A stretch of 64,000 bases of DNA from Flavobacteriales bacterium (GTDB lineage Bacteria; Bacteroidota; Bacteroidia; CAIKAF01): positions 434,001-498,000 of the forward strand of contig JANWKT010000008.1 of assembly GCA_025451235.1 (NCBI GenBank), given 5' to 3'. Both the position numbers and the translations under genes were made by a program. Below are positions 35,630-43,918 of this stretch, in pieces (the first letter of the stretch is position 1; every line of letters starts with the position of its first letter). The notes under the pieces are model-generated. The model did no database searches, had not been told where the DNA came from, and saw only the letters and a program-made list of their open reading frames with translations.

Positions 35630-36664
35630 TCAGACCAGCCGTTTAAGAAAAGGTATTTTGCTTAAGGCAAAAGTAACCAGGGTGCAAGCGATCAAAATAA
35701 AAACGGGGAGGAATAGATATTGATACGTTTTATAAGTGGCTATAAATGAATTTCCCATATTGTTCACAATGAAAGTATGGATCCAGCTGGCCAATAATAC
35801 ATGCATGGCATAGATACCCAATGAGTATTTCCCTAAACTGGCCAGCGGTTTCCACTCCAAGGGCTTGAAAGAATTTTTTGCAACAAGGAATACACCTACA
35901 CCTAAAAGAAAAGTAGAGAATACATAATCTACTCTTTGTCTTAATTTGATCTCACCTAAATACCATATTTCCCCAAAATGCAACGCATAACCTACGATTA
36001 AGATCAACAACGCCGGAATAAGAGTAATTCGAATAGGTTTTATGCTGAACATAACTCCCAATGAGAATGGAAGAGCCGAAAAGAAGATCAGGTTATTGGT
36101 ATTGAATTTAGGTGGCAACCCAAAAGTTTCCACTGGAATACCTATGCTTGATTTTACGTAAGCTTTTGTTAATGCTCCAATAATATAAAGTATGAAAGAG
36201 ATCACCACCATTAAATAAACCCTTTTGGTCCGGAATAAAAGGAAATAGGCTGTGGTTAAGGCCAAGCTAAAAAAGAACCAAAGATGCTGGCTCCATCCTT
36301 TGAATGCTATATAATCCCATCGTTGATCGATCACGGAATGTAATTTAGTATTGTAGGCTTTCCAGAAGCCCCGGATATAAATTTCGCCGGTGGGAGGATT
36401 GATAAAATAGATCAATTGCCAGGCAATATAGAGGAAAAGAAGTTTTTTTATATAATTCCAATAAACAATGGGCTTGTCATTGGTCTTTAATTTTTCTGCA
36501 AGAAAATATCCGCTTACTACAAAAAAGAAGGGAACAGCAAATCTGGCTATTTGGTTAACAATTAAGGTAAGGTCTTTGTCTTTCGAATAGAAATAATGAA
36601 TACAGATCACTGCAAACGCTGCAATAAATCGTGCAGATTCAATAGCCCCTATCCTTTTTCCCAT
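35630..36664 (-). CDS. Acyltransferase 3 family membrane protein
   Basis: 344 residues with about ten membrane helices. N-terminal signature ESARFIAAFAVICIHYFYSK (catalytic-type His in CIHYF), then FAVPFFFVVSGYFLAEK. This is the OafA/YrhL (AT3) fold that O-acetylates or otherwise acylates extracytoplasmic glycans. The glycan is not known. It starts 15 nt after the AqpZ stop, in one transcript. Confidence 0.85.
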   Translation of the reverse strand: MGKRIGAIESARFIAAFAVICIHYFYSKDKDLTLIVNQIARFAVPFFFVVSGYFLAEKLKTNDKPIVYWNYIKKLLFLYIAWQLIYFINPPTGEIYIRGFWKAYNTKLHSVIDQRWDYIAFKGWSQHLWFFFSLALTTAYFLLFRTKRVYLMVVISFILYIIGALTKAYVKSSIGIPVETFGLPPKFNTNNLIFFSALPFSLGVMFSIKPIRITLIPALLILIVGYALHFGEIWYLGEIKLRQRVDYVFSTFLLGVGVFLVAKNSFKPLEWKPLASLGKYSLGIYAMHVLLASWIHTFIVNNMGNSFIATYKTYQYLFLPVFILIACTLVTFALSKIPFLKRLV

Positions 36665-36679
36665 ATTGGATGAGGAGAA

Positions 36680-37375
36680 TTATTTTTTCTCAGGAGCCAT
36701 CCATCTATATACCAATCCTGCCAATATAGCTCCTACAATAGGTGCGGCCCAGAATAACCATAGCTGGTTCCATGCCCAATCACCTACAAACAATGCCTGG
36801 CTGGTGCTCCGTGCAGGATTTACCGAAGTGTTGGTGATAGGGATGCTGATCAAATGGATCAATGTCAAAGCCAATCCAATGGCCAATCCACCGAATCCTT
36901 TGGCTGCATTTGAATGGGTAGCTCCTAAAATAACGATCAGGAAAAAGAAAGTAAGAACTACTTCTGCAACCAGAGCAGCAACTAAACTATATTGTCCTGG
37001 AGAATGTTCGCCATATCCATTGGCAGCAAAACCACCTAATTCAAAACCTTCTTTTCCACTGGCTATCACATATAAGATACCAGCTCCTGCAATCGCCCCG
37101 AATATTTGTGCAATTACATAAGCCAATATATGTTTACCTGGAAAGCGGCCACCCATCCAGAGTCCAATCGTAACTGCCGGATTAAAATGTCCACCCGAAA
37201 TATGTCCAACCGCATAAGCCATGCTTAAAACCGTTAGACCAAAAGCGATGGAAACTCCAATGAAGCCGATCCCAAGATCTGGATAAGCTGCTGCCAATAC
37301 AGCGCTTCCACAACCTCCGAATACAAGCCAAAGAGTTCCTAAAAATTCTGCCGCAAGTTTATTAGTTAGTTTCAT
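36680..37375 (-). CDS. aqpZ: Aquaporin Z
   Basis: 231 residues, six membrane helices and two half-helices with both NPA boxes (HFNPAVTIG and SVNPARS). The narrow-pore positions follow AqpZ: His and Thr in [19 protein letters not shown] and the Arg after the second NPA, so water rather than glycerol selectivity is expected. Inner membrane. First gene of a two-gene unit with the acyltransferase. Near-match promoter TATATTTA lies shortly upstream. Confidence 0.92.
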   Translation of the reverse strand: MKLTNKLAAEFLGTLWLVFGGCGSAVLAAAYPDLGIGFIGVSIAFGLTVLSMAYAVGHISGGHFNPAVTIGLWMGGRFPGKHILAYVIAQIFGAIAGAGILYVIASGKEGFELGGFAANGYGEHSPGQYSLVAALVAEVVLTFFFLIVILGATHSNAAKGFGGLAIGLALTLIHLISIPITNTSVNPARSTSQALFVGDWAWNQLWLFWAAPIVGAILAGLVYRWMAPEKK

Positions 37376-37418
37376 GATATGGGTGTTTATTGATTAGTAT
37401 AAATATAGCAATTTTTAC

Positions 37419-37844
37419 TTATCCAACATGCTCCCTTAATCCCACTTTATAAGCTAGTTGCATATATTTTTTAAAAACACCGTTGATATCTTTAGAATCA
37501 TAGATCCTGAAATGATGCACATACCAACGATTGTTGAGATTGTTTATTTTGTAAAATATAGAAGGGTCATCTTTTTTTTCTACCAATACCAAATGTCCGT
37601 CTATAAAATCCGGTCCTAATTTATTAATGGAAGCAAATCTCATCAATACAAGCAACGCGACCCTGGTTTTTACAGGATGGATTTCATATTCCCCAATGGT
37701 TTTATATTCCTCCAGGAAATGATAGAACAATTCTTTGGCTCTTTCTGTTTTACCGGCTAAAAACCCTTCCATGCTATATTGACCACAAGAATGGGATTGG
37801 TTCTTATTGTAAAATTTTTGATGACAATCTGGGCAGATCCACAT
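37419..37844 (-). CDS. DUF5655 domain protein
   Basis: 141 residues. N-terminal zinc-ribbon-like start MWICPDCHQKFYNKNQSHSC (two Cys pairs, His), then the DUF5655 body with EEYKTIGEYEIHPVKTRVAL and a final FRIYDSKDI. Cytosolic, function unknown. Last gene of the operon 40091 to 37419; the gap to the gene before it is only 5 nt. Confidence 0.75.
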   Translation of the reverse strand: MWICPDCHQKFYNKNQSHSCGQYSMEGFLAGKTERAKELFYHFLEEYKTIGEYEIHPVKTRVALLVLMRFASINKLGPDFIDGHLVLVEKKDDPSIFYKINNLNNRWYVHHFRIYDSKDINGVFKKYMQLAYKVGLREHVG

Positions 37845-37849
37845 GGAGA

Positions 37850-38473
37850 TTATTTATCAATGATCAGGTATTCGGTTCGGCCGGTTACCCTGATCCATTT
37901 AACAATACCATATTCCTTTGAGATCCAAACCTGCCCTCGATAAGTGGTCTCTGGCCATATATCGGTATGATCGATCAAAAGGCAATTGATTTTCTTGGAA
38001 TAAGTGGGGATCTCAACATCCGCCATTTTAAATCCGGATAACAAGGTTGTTCGATCGCCAACCTTGATTCGGACAGTATCATTCGGTTGTACCATGGCAG
38101 GTACGGTATTCACAAAATCCTTTAATGTTAATTCGGATAATTCATAGGTAAAGAAAAAATCTGCCAGCTTTATCTGGGTCTTTTGGAACAGCAGCGCAGA
38201 AAAAAGGAAGTGATTGGGTCCTGCGGACATTGTGTCACCGTTATCCTGAAGATAATAGAATTTAAGATTGTTTACGTCAACTGTTTTATATTGATATTGT
38301 TTCTTATCAAAGATGGTATCTCCTTTTCTAACAAAAAAGCAATCATAGTTAAAAACTTTGTTTTCAATGGGGCGTAAAAAATCCATGAGGTTGATTTGAG
38401 CAAATCCTGAGGAAAAAGAGAGGAAACAAACTATGGTCAGCAGGATCTTATATATAATGTAGCCACTTTTCAT
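37850..38473 (-). CDS. Secreted protein of unknown function
   Basis: 207 residues. Signal peptide ending SFSSGFAQ. The mature part is all-beta with a late IWPETTYRGQVWISKEYGIVK, reminiscent of periplasmic proteins that carry outer-membrane lipids or of DUF3108-type barrels, but no clear match is visible. Fourth gene of the five-gene minus-strand operon, 11 nt after the hydrolase gene. Confidence 0.6.
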   Translation of the reverse strand: MKSGYIIYKILLTIVCFLSFSSGFAQINLMDFLRPIENKVFNYDCFFVRKGDTIFDKKQYQYKTVDVNNLKFYYLQDNGDTMSAGPNHFLFSALLFQKTQIKLADFFFTYELSELTLKDFVNTVPAMVQPNDTVRIKVGDRTTLLSGFKMADVEIPTYSKKINCLLIDHTDIWPETTYRGQVWISKEYGIVKWIRVTGRTEYLIIDK

Positions 38474-38484
38474 TCGAAACAGAA

Positions 38485-39282
38485 CTATTTAAATTGTTCC
38501 AGGAATTTTTTTATTGCTTCCCAATATTCCTCATTCCCTTCCTGCTTTTTCCACAATGCCCTTGATCCATGTTTGCCTTCCCCTTTTGGCAAGAAGGAAA
38601 CTTTATCTTTGGCCGGGATCACCTCAAATACTCCTTTCCAATCCGATTCTTCGTTTTTTGCAGAAGTAATAAAAACCGGGCAGTTAATAGTTTTTGAATG
38701 TTCCGTTACCGTTTTTCCATTGATCGTAAAATATTCACCCGGAGAAAAAGAAACAATCCCATCTATATCTCCCGGGTTTTCCGAACCCAATACCAATACC
38801 AGGGCAGAGGAATAGGAGCTTCCCCAGGCAAGGATAGTGGTTGGATGGTAGGTAGTTTTTACATAGTTCAAGGTAGTTTGAAGATCAGGATATGCATTTT
38901 CGTATTCAGTACCTTTTCTCTTCTTCACCGCATCTGCATAGGTGGAATTTTTCACATCATTGATCTCTTCGCCTGAACGTTGATCAACCGCAATACAATT
39001 GAAACCCAATTTATTGAGCTCAGGAGCGATCTCCAGGTATTCACCCCGGCTCCAACCTGCCTGGTGAAAAAGCATGATAAACGGAGCGGTGCTGTCTTTG
39101 ATCAAATACAGATCTGCTTTCATGGTGAGATCATCGGTGGTTTTTATGTCCACCGTCATCATGGTGTCAGCTCTGCCAGATTGAACTTGGGGTTCGGTTT
39201 TTATTTTTTTATCAGCATTACCTGAACAACTTAGTTGTAGTCCAAGAATAATAAAAGCGGATAGTATAGGAGTTAGTTTCAT
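38485..39282 (-). CDS. Alpha/beta hydrolase lipoprotein
   Basis: 265 residues. Lipoprotein signal MKLTPILSAFIILGLQLSC. Dienelactone-hydrolase-like body: PFIMLFHQAGWSRGEYLEIA with the oxyanion region, the nucleophile elbow in ILAWGSSYSSALVL (G-x-S-x-S), an Asp region near NCPVFITSAKNEES and a late His in KGEGKHGSRALW. It starts 2 nt before nothing but the MORN gene stop (39285), so translation may be coupled. Substrate unknown; membrane-anchored outside the cytosol. Confidence 0.8.
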   Translation of the reverse strand: MKLTPILSAFIILGLQLSCSGNADKKIKTEPQVQSGRADTMMTVDIKTTDDLTMKADLYLIKDSTAPFIMLFHQAGWSRGEYLEIAPELNKLGFNCIAVDQRSGEEINDVKNSTYADAVKKRKGTEYENAYPDLQTTLNYVKTTYHPTTILAWGSSYSSALVLVLGSENPGDIDGIVSFSPGEYFTINGKTVTEHSKTINCPVFITSAKNEESDWKGVFEVIPAKDKVSFLPKGEGKHGSRALWKKQEGNEEYWEAIKKFLEQFK

Positions 39283-39284
39283 AG

Positions 39285-40091
39285 TTATTCTATTTTTTTG
39301 ACGGTTTCTTTCATTTTTCCTTCCTGATAGGTGGTTTCTTGCAGAAGCTCTCCGTCAATAGCATATTCTTTCCAGGTTCCATCAAATTTATCCTCCGAAA
39401 AATTCCCTTCTATCATTTTTACTCCGGTTGAATAATAATAAATACACGGACCTTCCAGCAAACCTTCTGCAAAAGTGAGGGTCCTTAATAAAGCCCCATT
39501 TGGCCGGTAAACATGTAACATGCCCGTCCCATTTTTGAAAGTTCCTGGTTTGAGTTTTTTCCCATCTATAGAATACAATTTTTTTACATTCCATAGTTTT
39601 TGCTCCAGGTATTCCAGCTCCGACAGGGGAGCTCCCTTATCGTAGGTTGCAACGGTTGATGGAGGTTTGCCCGGCACATCATAATAATGGTTGACCGGAC
39701 CGCTGATCTTTGTTTTTGATAAGGTGTACCATGCAAGAACATAGCCCGAAATATGATGGAGTACATAATTTCCTTGTAAGAAATCATCCCAGGCATAACC
39801 TCCTCCCAATTTATGGCCGGCGGAATCCTCTATATGAAAAAGTTGTTTGCCAAGCAGGTCACATGGAACATGGTCCGGTAAAAAAATATTCTGGTCCCAA
39901 TCGCAGCTTTGATAAGTGGAAGTGGCAAATTTGGGATGGATAACCACCGGATAAATATTTTCGAGGCTATCGTTTACAATTACTTTCCGGAGACTATCAT
40001 TATAGATCTTAGGTTCAGGAAAAATATATGACTGGGAAAATCCTTTGATTGAAATGAAAAGAAAAAGAATGAAAAAAAGACTTCTATTCAT
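39285..40091 (-). CDS. Secreted MORN-variant (YwqK-like) repeat protein
   Basis: 268 residues. Signal peptide MNRSLFFILFLFISIKGFSQ. The C-terminal 90 residues hold MORN-variant units: GTGMLHVYRPNGALLRTLTF, LLEGPCIYYYSTGVKMIEG, FDGTWKEYAIDGELLQETTY. The N-terminal 150 residues resemble the start of TonB-associated Bacteroidota proteins but lack a TonB C-terminus. First gene of the operon running down to 37419, with a perfect promoter element 17 nt upstream. Confidence 0.7.
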   Translation of the reverse strand: MNRSLFFILFLFISIKGFSQSYIFPEPKIYNDSLRKVIVNDSLENIYPVVIHPKFATSTYQSCDWDQNIFLPDHVPCDLLGKQLFHIEDSAGHKLGGGYAWDDFLQGNYVLHHISGYVLAWYTLSKTKISGPVNHYYDVPGKPPSTVATYDKGAPLSELEYLEQKLWNVKKLYSIDGKKLKPGTFKNGTGMLHVYRPNGALLRTLTFAEGLLEGPCIYYYSTGVKMIEGNFSEDKFDGTWKEYAIDGELLQETTYQEGKMKETVKKIE

Positions 40092-40108
40092 CCGTTTTGG
40101 TATTTAAT

Positions 40109-40140
40109 CAAATATACAATAAATAGCTTTGAATGCTGCA
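40109..40140 (-). promoter_or_regulatory. Promoter of the five-gene operon starting at 40091
   Basis: TATATTTG (40109-40116, minus strand) is a perfect TAnnTTTG, 17 nt before the ATG. A TTG lies 22 nt further upstream, a plausible -33 element. Confidence 0.55.
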
Positions 40141-40146
40141 ACTCAA

Positions 40147-40563
40147 CTAAATATTCTGCTGATGTTCCTTTAATGATTCCTGGTGTTTTTCGATCGCATG
40201 TGGATCATATTTGAAGAAAAAATTAAGCCATCCCAAGCGGGAAGCTCTGAAAAGAGCAGGAGTTAAGATTAAAATGGTACCGATAATAACGGTGGCATAC
40301 AATTCAAAATTCTTAAAGAATGGGATCCAAGGCGACATGGCCACAGATATGGTAACGGCAATGGCCACCCCCAATGCATAACTCACATAGCCTGCACCAA
40401 AATAAAATCCAGGCTCAGGGAGAAAATCCTGTCCACATTTATCGCAACGCCTGTTCATTTTTCCTATATGCTTCAGATTATAAGGGTTCCTATAAATAAA
40501 TACCCTGCCTTCGTTACATTTTGGACAAGTTCCTGTAAATACACTATATAATTTACCTTTCAT
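40147..40563 (-). CDS. DUF983 membrane protein
   Basis: 138 residues from the ATG at 40563; a TTG four codons upstream is less likely because the promoter overlaps it. N-terminal zinc-ribbon (CPKCNEGRVF ... CDKCGQDF, four Cys) followed by two membrane helices (FGAGYVSYALGVAIAVTISV and ATVIIGTILILTPALFRA). DUF983 proteins are widespread inner-membrane proteins without assigned function. Single gene between glyA and the MORN operon. Confidence 0.8.
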   Translation of the reverse strand: MKGKLYSVFTGTCPKCNEGRVFIYRNPYNLKHIGKMNRRCDKCGQDFLPEPGFYFGAGYVSYALGVAIAVTISVAMSPWIPFFKNFELYATVIIGTILILTPALFRASRLGWLNFFFKYDPHAIEKHQESLKEHQQNI

Positions 40564-40572
40564 ATTTGAACA

Positions 40573-40580
40573 CAAAGATA
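40573..40580 (-). promoter_or_regulatory. -7 promoter element of the DUF983 gene
   Basis: TATCTTTG, a perfect TAnnTTTG, ends 9 nt before the ATG at 40563. Leader of only a few bases. Confidence 0.5.
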
Positions 40581-40619
40581 ATACAGAAATAAGCGGTAAA
40601 AACTAACCTAGATCATTTT

Positions 40620-41894
40620 TTACCAGGCAAATAAAGGAAGGCCCTTCATCATCGCATGTACCTTTTCACCAACCCCCTCCATGGTAGTTTCATTTGCATG
40701 GTCCATCAATACCTCATCGATCAAAGCTACAATGGTATCCATTTGGTCTTCTTTAAGCCCGCGGCTGGTAATGGCCGGTGAACCAATGCGGATACCAGAA
40801 GTTACGAAAGGGGATTTATCATCAAAAGGCACCATGTTCTTATTCACGGTGATATGGGCAGCATTCAATGCATTTTCAGCCGCCTTTCCTGTTACATCTT
40901 TATTTCGTAAATCTATTAGCATTAAATGATTATCTGTTCCACCGGAAATAATATTATATCCTCTGCTTACAAAAGCTTTGGCCAGGGCTTGCGCATTTTT
41001 TATGACTTGCTGGGTATAGGTTTTATATGAATCCTGTAGATCTTCGTAAAAAGCGACTGCTTTAGAGGCAATCACGTGTTCCAACGGTCCACCTTGGGTG
41101 CCTGGGAAAACAGCTCCGTCCAATACGGCACTCATCATCTTCAATTCTCCTTTCGGAGTGGTATGTCCCATTGGATTTTCAAAATCCTGGCCCATCATGA
41201 TCACTCCTCCTCTTGGTCCTCGAAGGGTTTTATGCGTAGTGCTGGTAACAATATGACAATGTGGAAGTGGATCATTTAAATGACCTTTGGCGATTAAACC
41301 AGCCGGATGAGAAATATCTGCTAATAGAAGTGCGCCAACACTATCTGCCACTTCTCTTAATTTTTTATAATCCCAGTCTCTGCTATAAGAGGAGGCCCCG
41401 CAAATAATGAGCTTAGGCTTTTCTTTGGTAGCTATGTCGGCTATTTTATTAAAATCAATTCTACCGGTTTCTTTTTCTACTCCATAAAAGAAAGGTTGGT
41501 ATAATTTACCGGAGAAATTTACTGGCGATCCATGGGTGAGGTGACCTCCATGAGATAGATCAAACCCCAGGATCTTATCACCTGGATTGATGCATCCCAG
41601 CATAACAGCTGCATTGGCCTGGGCACCACTATGTGGTTGAACATTGGCCCATGCTGCCCCGAACAATTGTTTTAACCGGTCAATGGCCAATTGCTCCACC
41701 TCATCCACCACTTCACAGCCTCCGTAATACCTTCTTTTGGGGTAGCCTTCCGCATACTTATTGGTAAGTACCGAGCCCATGGCCTGCATCACCTGTTCGC
41801 TGACGAAATTTTCGGATGCAATTAATTCGATGCCATTGGTCTGGCGTTCTCTTTCCTGCTGAATAAGATCAAAAATAACGGGGTCTTTGGCCAT
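40620..41894 (-). CDS. glyA: Serine hydroxymethyltransferase
   Basis: 424 residues, cytosolic. A PLP fold-type I enzyme interconverting serine and glycine with tetrahydrofolate. Seen: [15 protein letters not shown], the folate-site region [27 protein letters not shown] and the PLP lysine in [13 protein letters not shown] (Lys222). Normal length. It stands alone with its own promoter at 41914. Confidence 0.96.
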   Translation of the reverse strand: MAKDPVIFDLIQQERERQTNGIELIASENFVSEQVMQAMGSVLTNKYAEGYPKRRYYGGCEVVDEVEQLAIDRLKQLFGAAWANVQPHSGAQANAAVMLGCINPGDKILGFDLSHGGHLTHGSPVNFSGKLYQPFFYGVEKETGRIDFNKIADIATKEKPKLIICGASSYSRDWDYKKLREVADSVGALLLADISHPAGLIAKGHLNDPLPHCHIVTSTTHKTLRGPRGGVIMMGQDFENPMGHTTPKGELKMMSAVLDGAVFPGTQGGPLEHVIASKAVAFYEDLQDSYKTYTQQVIKNAQALAKAFVSRGYNIISGGTDNHLMLIDLRNKDVTGKAAENALNAAHITVNKNMVPFDDKSPFVTSGIRIGSPAITSRGLKEDQMDTIVALIDEVLMDHANETTMEGVGEKVHAMMKGLPLFAW

Positions 41895-41913
41895 AGATGT
41901 AGATTTAATAGTA

Positions 41914-41921
41914 CAAAAATA
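41914..41921 (-). promoter_or_regulatory. -7 promoter element of glyA
   Basis: TATTTTTG, a perfect TAnnTTTG, ends 19 nt before the glyA ATG at 41894. Confidence 0.5.
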
Positions 41922-41985
41922 ATATTCCTGATGGTTGCCACAATTTTAATTGTCTTCAAAGTTTAGCAAATGTGGTTTAGTGGTA

Positions 41986-42016
41986 AAACAAAAAAGGGAG
42001 CCAATAGCTCCCTTTT
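41986..42016 (-). terminator. Terminator of the tandem lipoprotein genes
   Basis: aaaagggagc (41992-42001) pairs with gctccctttt (42007-42016) around a 5-nt loop. On the minus strand it is followed by a T-run, 26 nt after the stop of the 42042 gene. Confidence 0.75.
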
Positions 42017-42041
42017 CTTATGATCTCTAAACAAGATTCAA

Positions 42042-42539
42042 TTATTTTACAATGATAATATTGAATTTATCTGCGAAAGAACCTTGAGCTTTCTCAGTTT
42101 CGTCAAATAATTTTTCTCTTTCATCATCCAAGACAGGGATCAAAGCTTCTGCTCTTTGTTCTCCTTCTACTGTCATTTCTTCAGCACGGATAATGTTGAT
42201 GAACTCTTTCAACTCTTTATTAGCGATATTGTTCATATGAGTAAGATATTTAATACCCGCATCTCTGAATGTACTGTCTTTTTTAAATGGTTGAAGGTTG
42301 TTCAATTTAGCCAAACCATTTTTTGAACGGCTAGCCAATGTATCAGCTTTGGTGATAGCACCTTGCTGATCTTCTTCTTCAATTGCATCGGTCCAAGCTT
42401 GATCCACATCGTCAATGATATCAACGATATAATCATTATATTTTACTGGATCTGTAAATTTCAGACGTTTATCTTTAGCTCCACATGAAACTAAAAAAGT
42501 TACAATTGCAAGGGTGAGCACAATACTTACTTTCTTCAT
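42042..42539 (-). CDS. Lipoprotein, third member of a tandem paralogue set
   Basis: 165 residues from MKKVSIVLTLAIVTFLVSC (lipobox); the 14 codons open upstream carry no better start. The mature protein is helical: KLKFTDPVKYNDYIVDIIDD, a middle LNNLQPFKKDSTFRDAGIKY, and a final FADKFNIIIVK. The YND(Y/F)I, (K/G)D(S/T)L(F/Y)R and final F-x-x-x(x)-N blocks are shared with the two genes upstream, so this is a local family of acidic helical surface lipoproteins. Function unknown; the pattern recalls a group annotated in Leptospira and Bacteroidota as surface proteins, but I cannot confirm that. Confidence 0.7.
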   Translation of the reverse strand: MKKVSIVLTLAIVTFLVSCGAKDKRLKFTDPVKYNDYIVDIIDDVDQAWTDAIEEEDQQGAITKADTLASRSKNGLAKLNNLQPFKKDSTFRDAGIKYLTHMNNIANKELKEFINIIRAEEMTVEGEQRAEALIPVLDDEREKLFDETEKAQGSFADKFNIIIVK

Positions 42540-42646
42540 AGATATTTTTTTTGAATTAGATTGGCAGCGAAAATATGACAAAAAACCGGAAAAAAAATAT
42601 TTTCCAAGTATTATTTAAGAACTATTGAGTAAATGAGCAGTTTAGC

Positions 42647-43150
42647 TTATTGACTGTTGTTCTTTACAAAGCTAAGTTGGGCTGACTTCAATTGAAGGAT
42701 GTAGCTATCCTTGTCGGCCCCAATTTGGTTGCCAATTGCGGTAAACCTGAAATACAGAGAATCAGATACATCTTCCATGAGGCCGATCTGGATGGCCTCC
42801 CTAAACTCATTCCTGGCCATTTCATTCATATAGCAGAAATAACGTGCTGCGGCAGCCCTGTAAAGGGTATCTCCCTTAAAATCAGCTAGTTTATGCATAT
42901 TTTTACAGGAAGTGTCAGAGGCCTGGACCAAAGAATCCAATTGCTTGTAAACCAATGCACTATCATCCATAGAAGTGAGTGCTGCGTTCCATAGCCGGTT
43001 TACCTCTTCAAAATGCCGGTTGATATAGTTGTTGTATCCATCTGCAGTTTTAAAATAGGTTTTATCCGGATCTTTCTTTCCCGCTGAACCACAGGAAAAA
43101 ATGAAGCCAGCTAGCAGCCCAATGGCATTTATTCTATTTAATGACCACAT
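42647..43150 (-). CDS. Lipoprotein, second member of a tandem paralogue set
   Basis: 167 residues from MWSLNRINAIGLLAGFIFSC (lipobox at SC); the ATG at 43150 is preferred to the in-frame start five codons earlier. The family blocks are DPDKTYFKTADGYNNYINRH, MHKLADFKGDTLYRAAAARY and a C-terminal AQLSFVKNNSQ. It overlaps the stop of its upstream paralogue by 17 nt, so the two are translationally coupled. The terminal N(V/I)I(I/V)K of the other two members is lost here. Confidence 0.65.
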   Translation of the reverse strand: MWSLNRINAIGLLAGFIFSCGSAGKKDPDKTYFKTADGYNNYINRHFEEVNRLWNAALTSMDDSALVYKQLDSLVQASDTSCKNMHKLADFKGDTLYRAAAARYFCYMNEMARNEFREAIQIGLMEDVSDSLYFRFTAIGNQIGADKDSYILQLKSAQLSFVKNNSQ

Positions 43151-43649
43151 TGAATTTCTTTGCAAATTTTTCCTGGGCAGCGATCAGGGCATCGTTTTTC
43201 TCCTTTTCCTGAATGGTATAGCTTTGGCTCAGTGTATGGATCTGTTCAACATCTGCATCCGTAATGGCAGAATCTTTGGCGGCAATTTCAATGATCTCCT
43301 TCAGTTCATGTTCGCAGGCATAATTAATATACCTAAACAGTTCCAGGGCACTAAACCTGAAGAGCGTGTCTTCTTTATAGTCAGCCAACCTGGCAACAGA
43401 AGCCTCTGCCAATTGGGTCCGTTTGCAAAGGGATTCCCTGTAAAATACCATGCTATCCGTATTCCCTTTATTAATGGCTTCCGCCAAATCATCAAAGGAG
43501 GCCATCACTTCCTTTTGTTCTAATACAATAAAATCATTGTATTCCGAAGGTTTATCGAAATAGGTTTTATTAGGATCCCGTTTGGGTTTGCACTGTACAA
43601 GACTGATCCCAATAAGGACGAAAACTATAATAACCGGACATCTTTTCAT
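43134..43649 (-). CDS. Lipoprotein-like protein, first member of a tandem paralogue set
   Basis: 171 residues. N-terminus MKRCPVIIVFVLIGISLVQC ends in a lipobox-like ISLVQC. Family blocks: DPNKTYFDKPSEYNDFIVLE, VARLADYKEDTLFRFSALEL and a final FAKKFNVVIK. Helical and acidic. It overlaps the next paralogue by 17 nt and has its own promoter, so all three probably start here. Function unknown. Confidence 0.7.
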   Translation of the reverse strand: MKRCPVIIVFVLIGISLVQCKPKRDPNKTYFDKPSEYNDFIVLEQKEVMASFDDLAEAINKGNTDSMVFYRESLCKRTQLAEASVARLADYKEDTLFRFSALELFRYINYACEHELKEIIEIAAKDSAITDADVEQIHTLSQSYTIQEKEKNDALIAAQEKFAKKFNVVIK

Positions 43650-43670
43650 GAAATTCTAGTTGTGTAATTA

Positions 43671-43678
43671 CAAAGATA
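43671..43678 (-). promoter_or_regulatory. -7 promoter element of the tandem lipoprotein operon
   Basis: TATCTTTG, a perfect TAnnTTTG, ends 21 nt before the ATG at 43649. Confidence 0.5.
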
Positions 43679-43714
43679 GATTTTTTTTGGGCGGCTAATC
43701 TGGTGTTCCGCTAA

Positions 43715-43824
43715 ATCTTTTGTTGTTGCCACCTGATCTTATTGTTTTTCGTTAGATTTTCCCACGACATATGTCGTGGGATATCCTAACGATTGTAAAC
43801 CATTCATGGCAACAACAAAAGGAT
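43715..43824. repeat. Nested triple inverted repeat between divergent genes
   Basis: Three stems share one centre. Outer: 43715-43731 (atcttttgttgttgcca) against 43807-43824 with one bulged base. Middle: cgttag (43750-43755) against ctaacg (43786-43791). Inner: a perfect 20-nt palindrome cccacgacatatgtcgtggg (43761-43780). It sits between the promoters of two divergent units, so it is not an ordinary terminator. The 269-nt gap has no gene. Confidence 0.75.
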
Positions 43825-43891
43825 ACCGCTGCACCCCAGGCCGCTTGGGGATGTAATTGCAAAGTTTTTAGCCTTAATAATCAATTTTATC

Positions 43892-43899
43892 TACTTTTG
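43892..43899 (+). promoter_or_regulatory. -7 promoter element of hisS
   Basis: TACTTTTG, a perfect TAnnTTTG, ends 19 nt before the hisS ATG at 43919. Confidence 0.5.
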
Positions 43900-43918
43900 A
43901 TACTTCTTTACAACCAAT

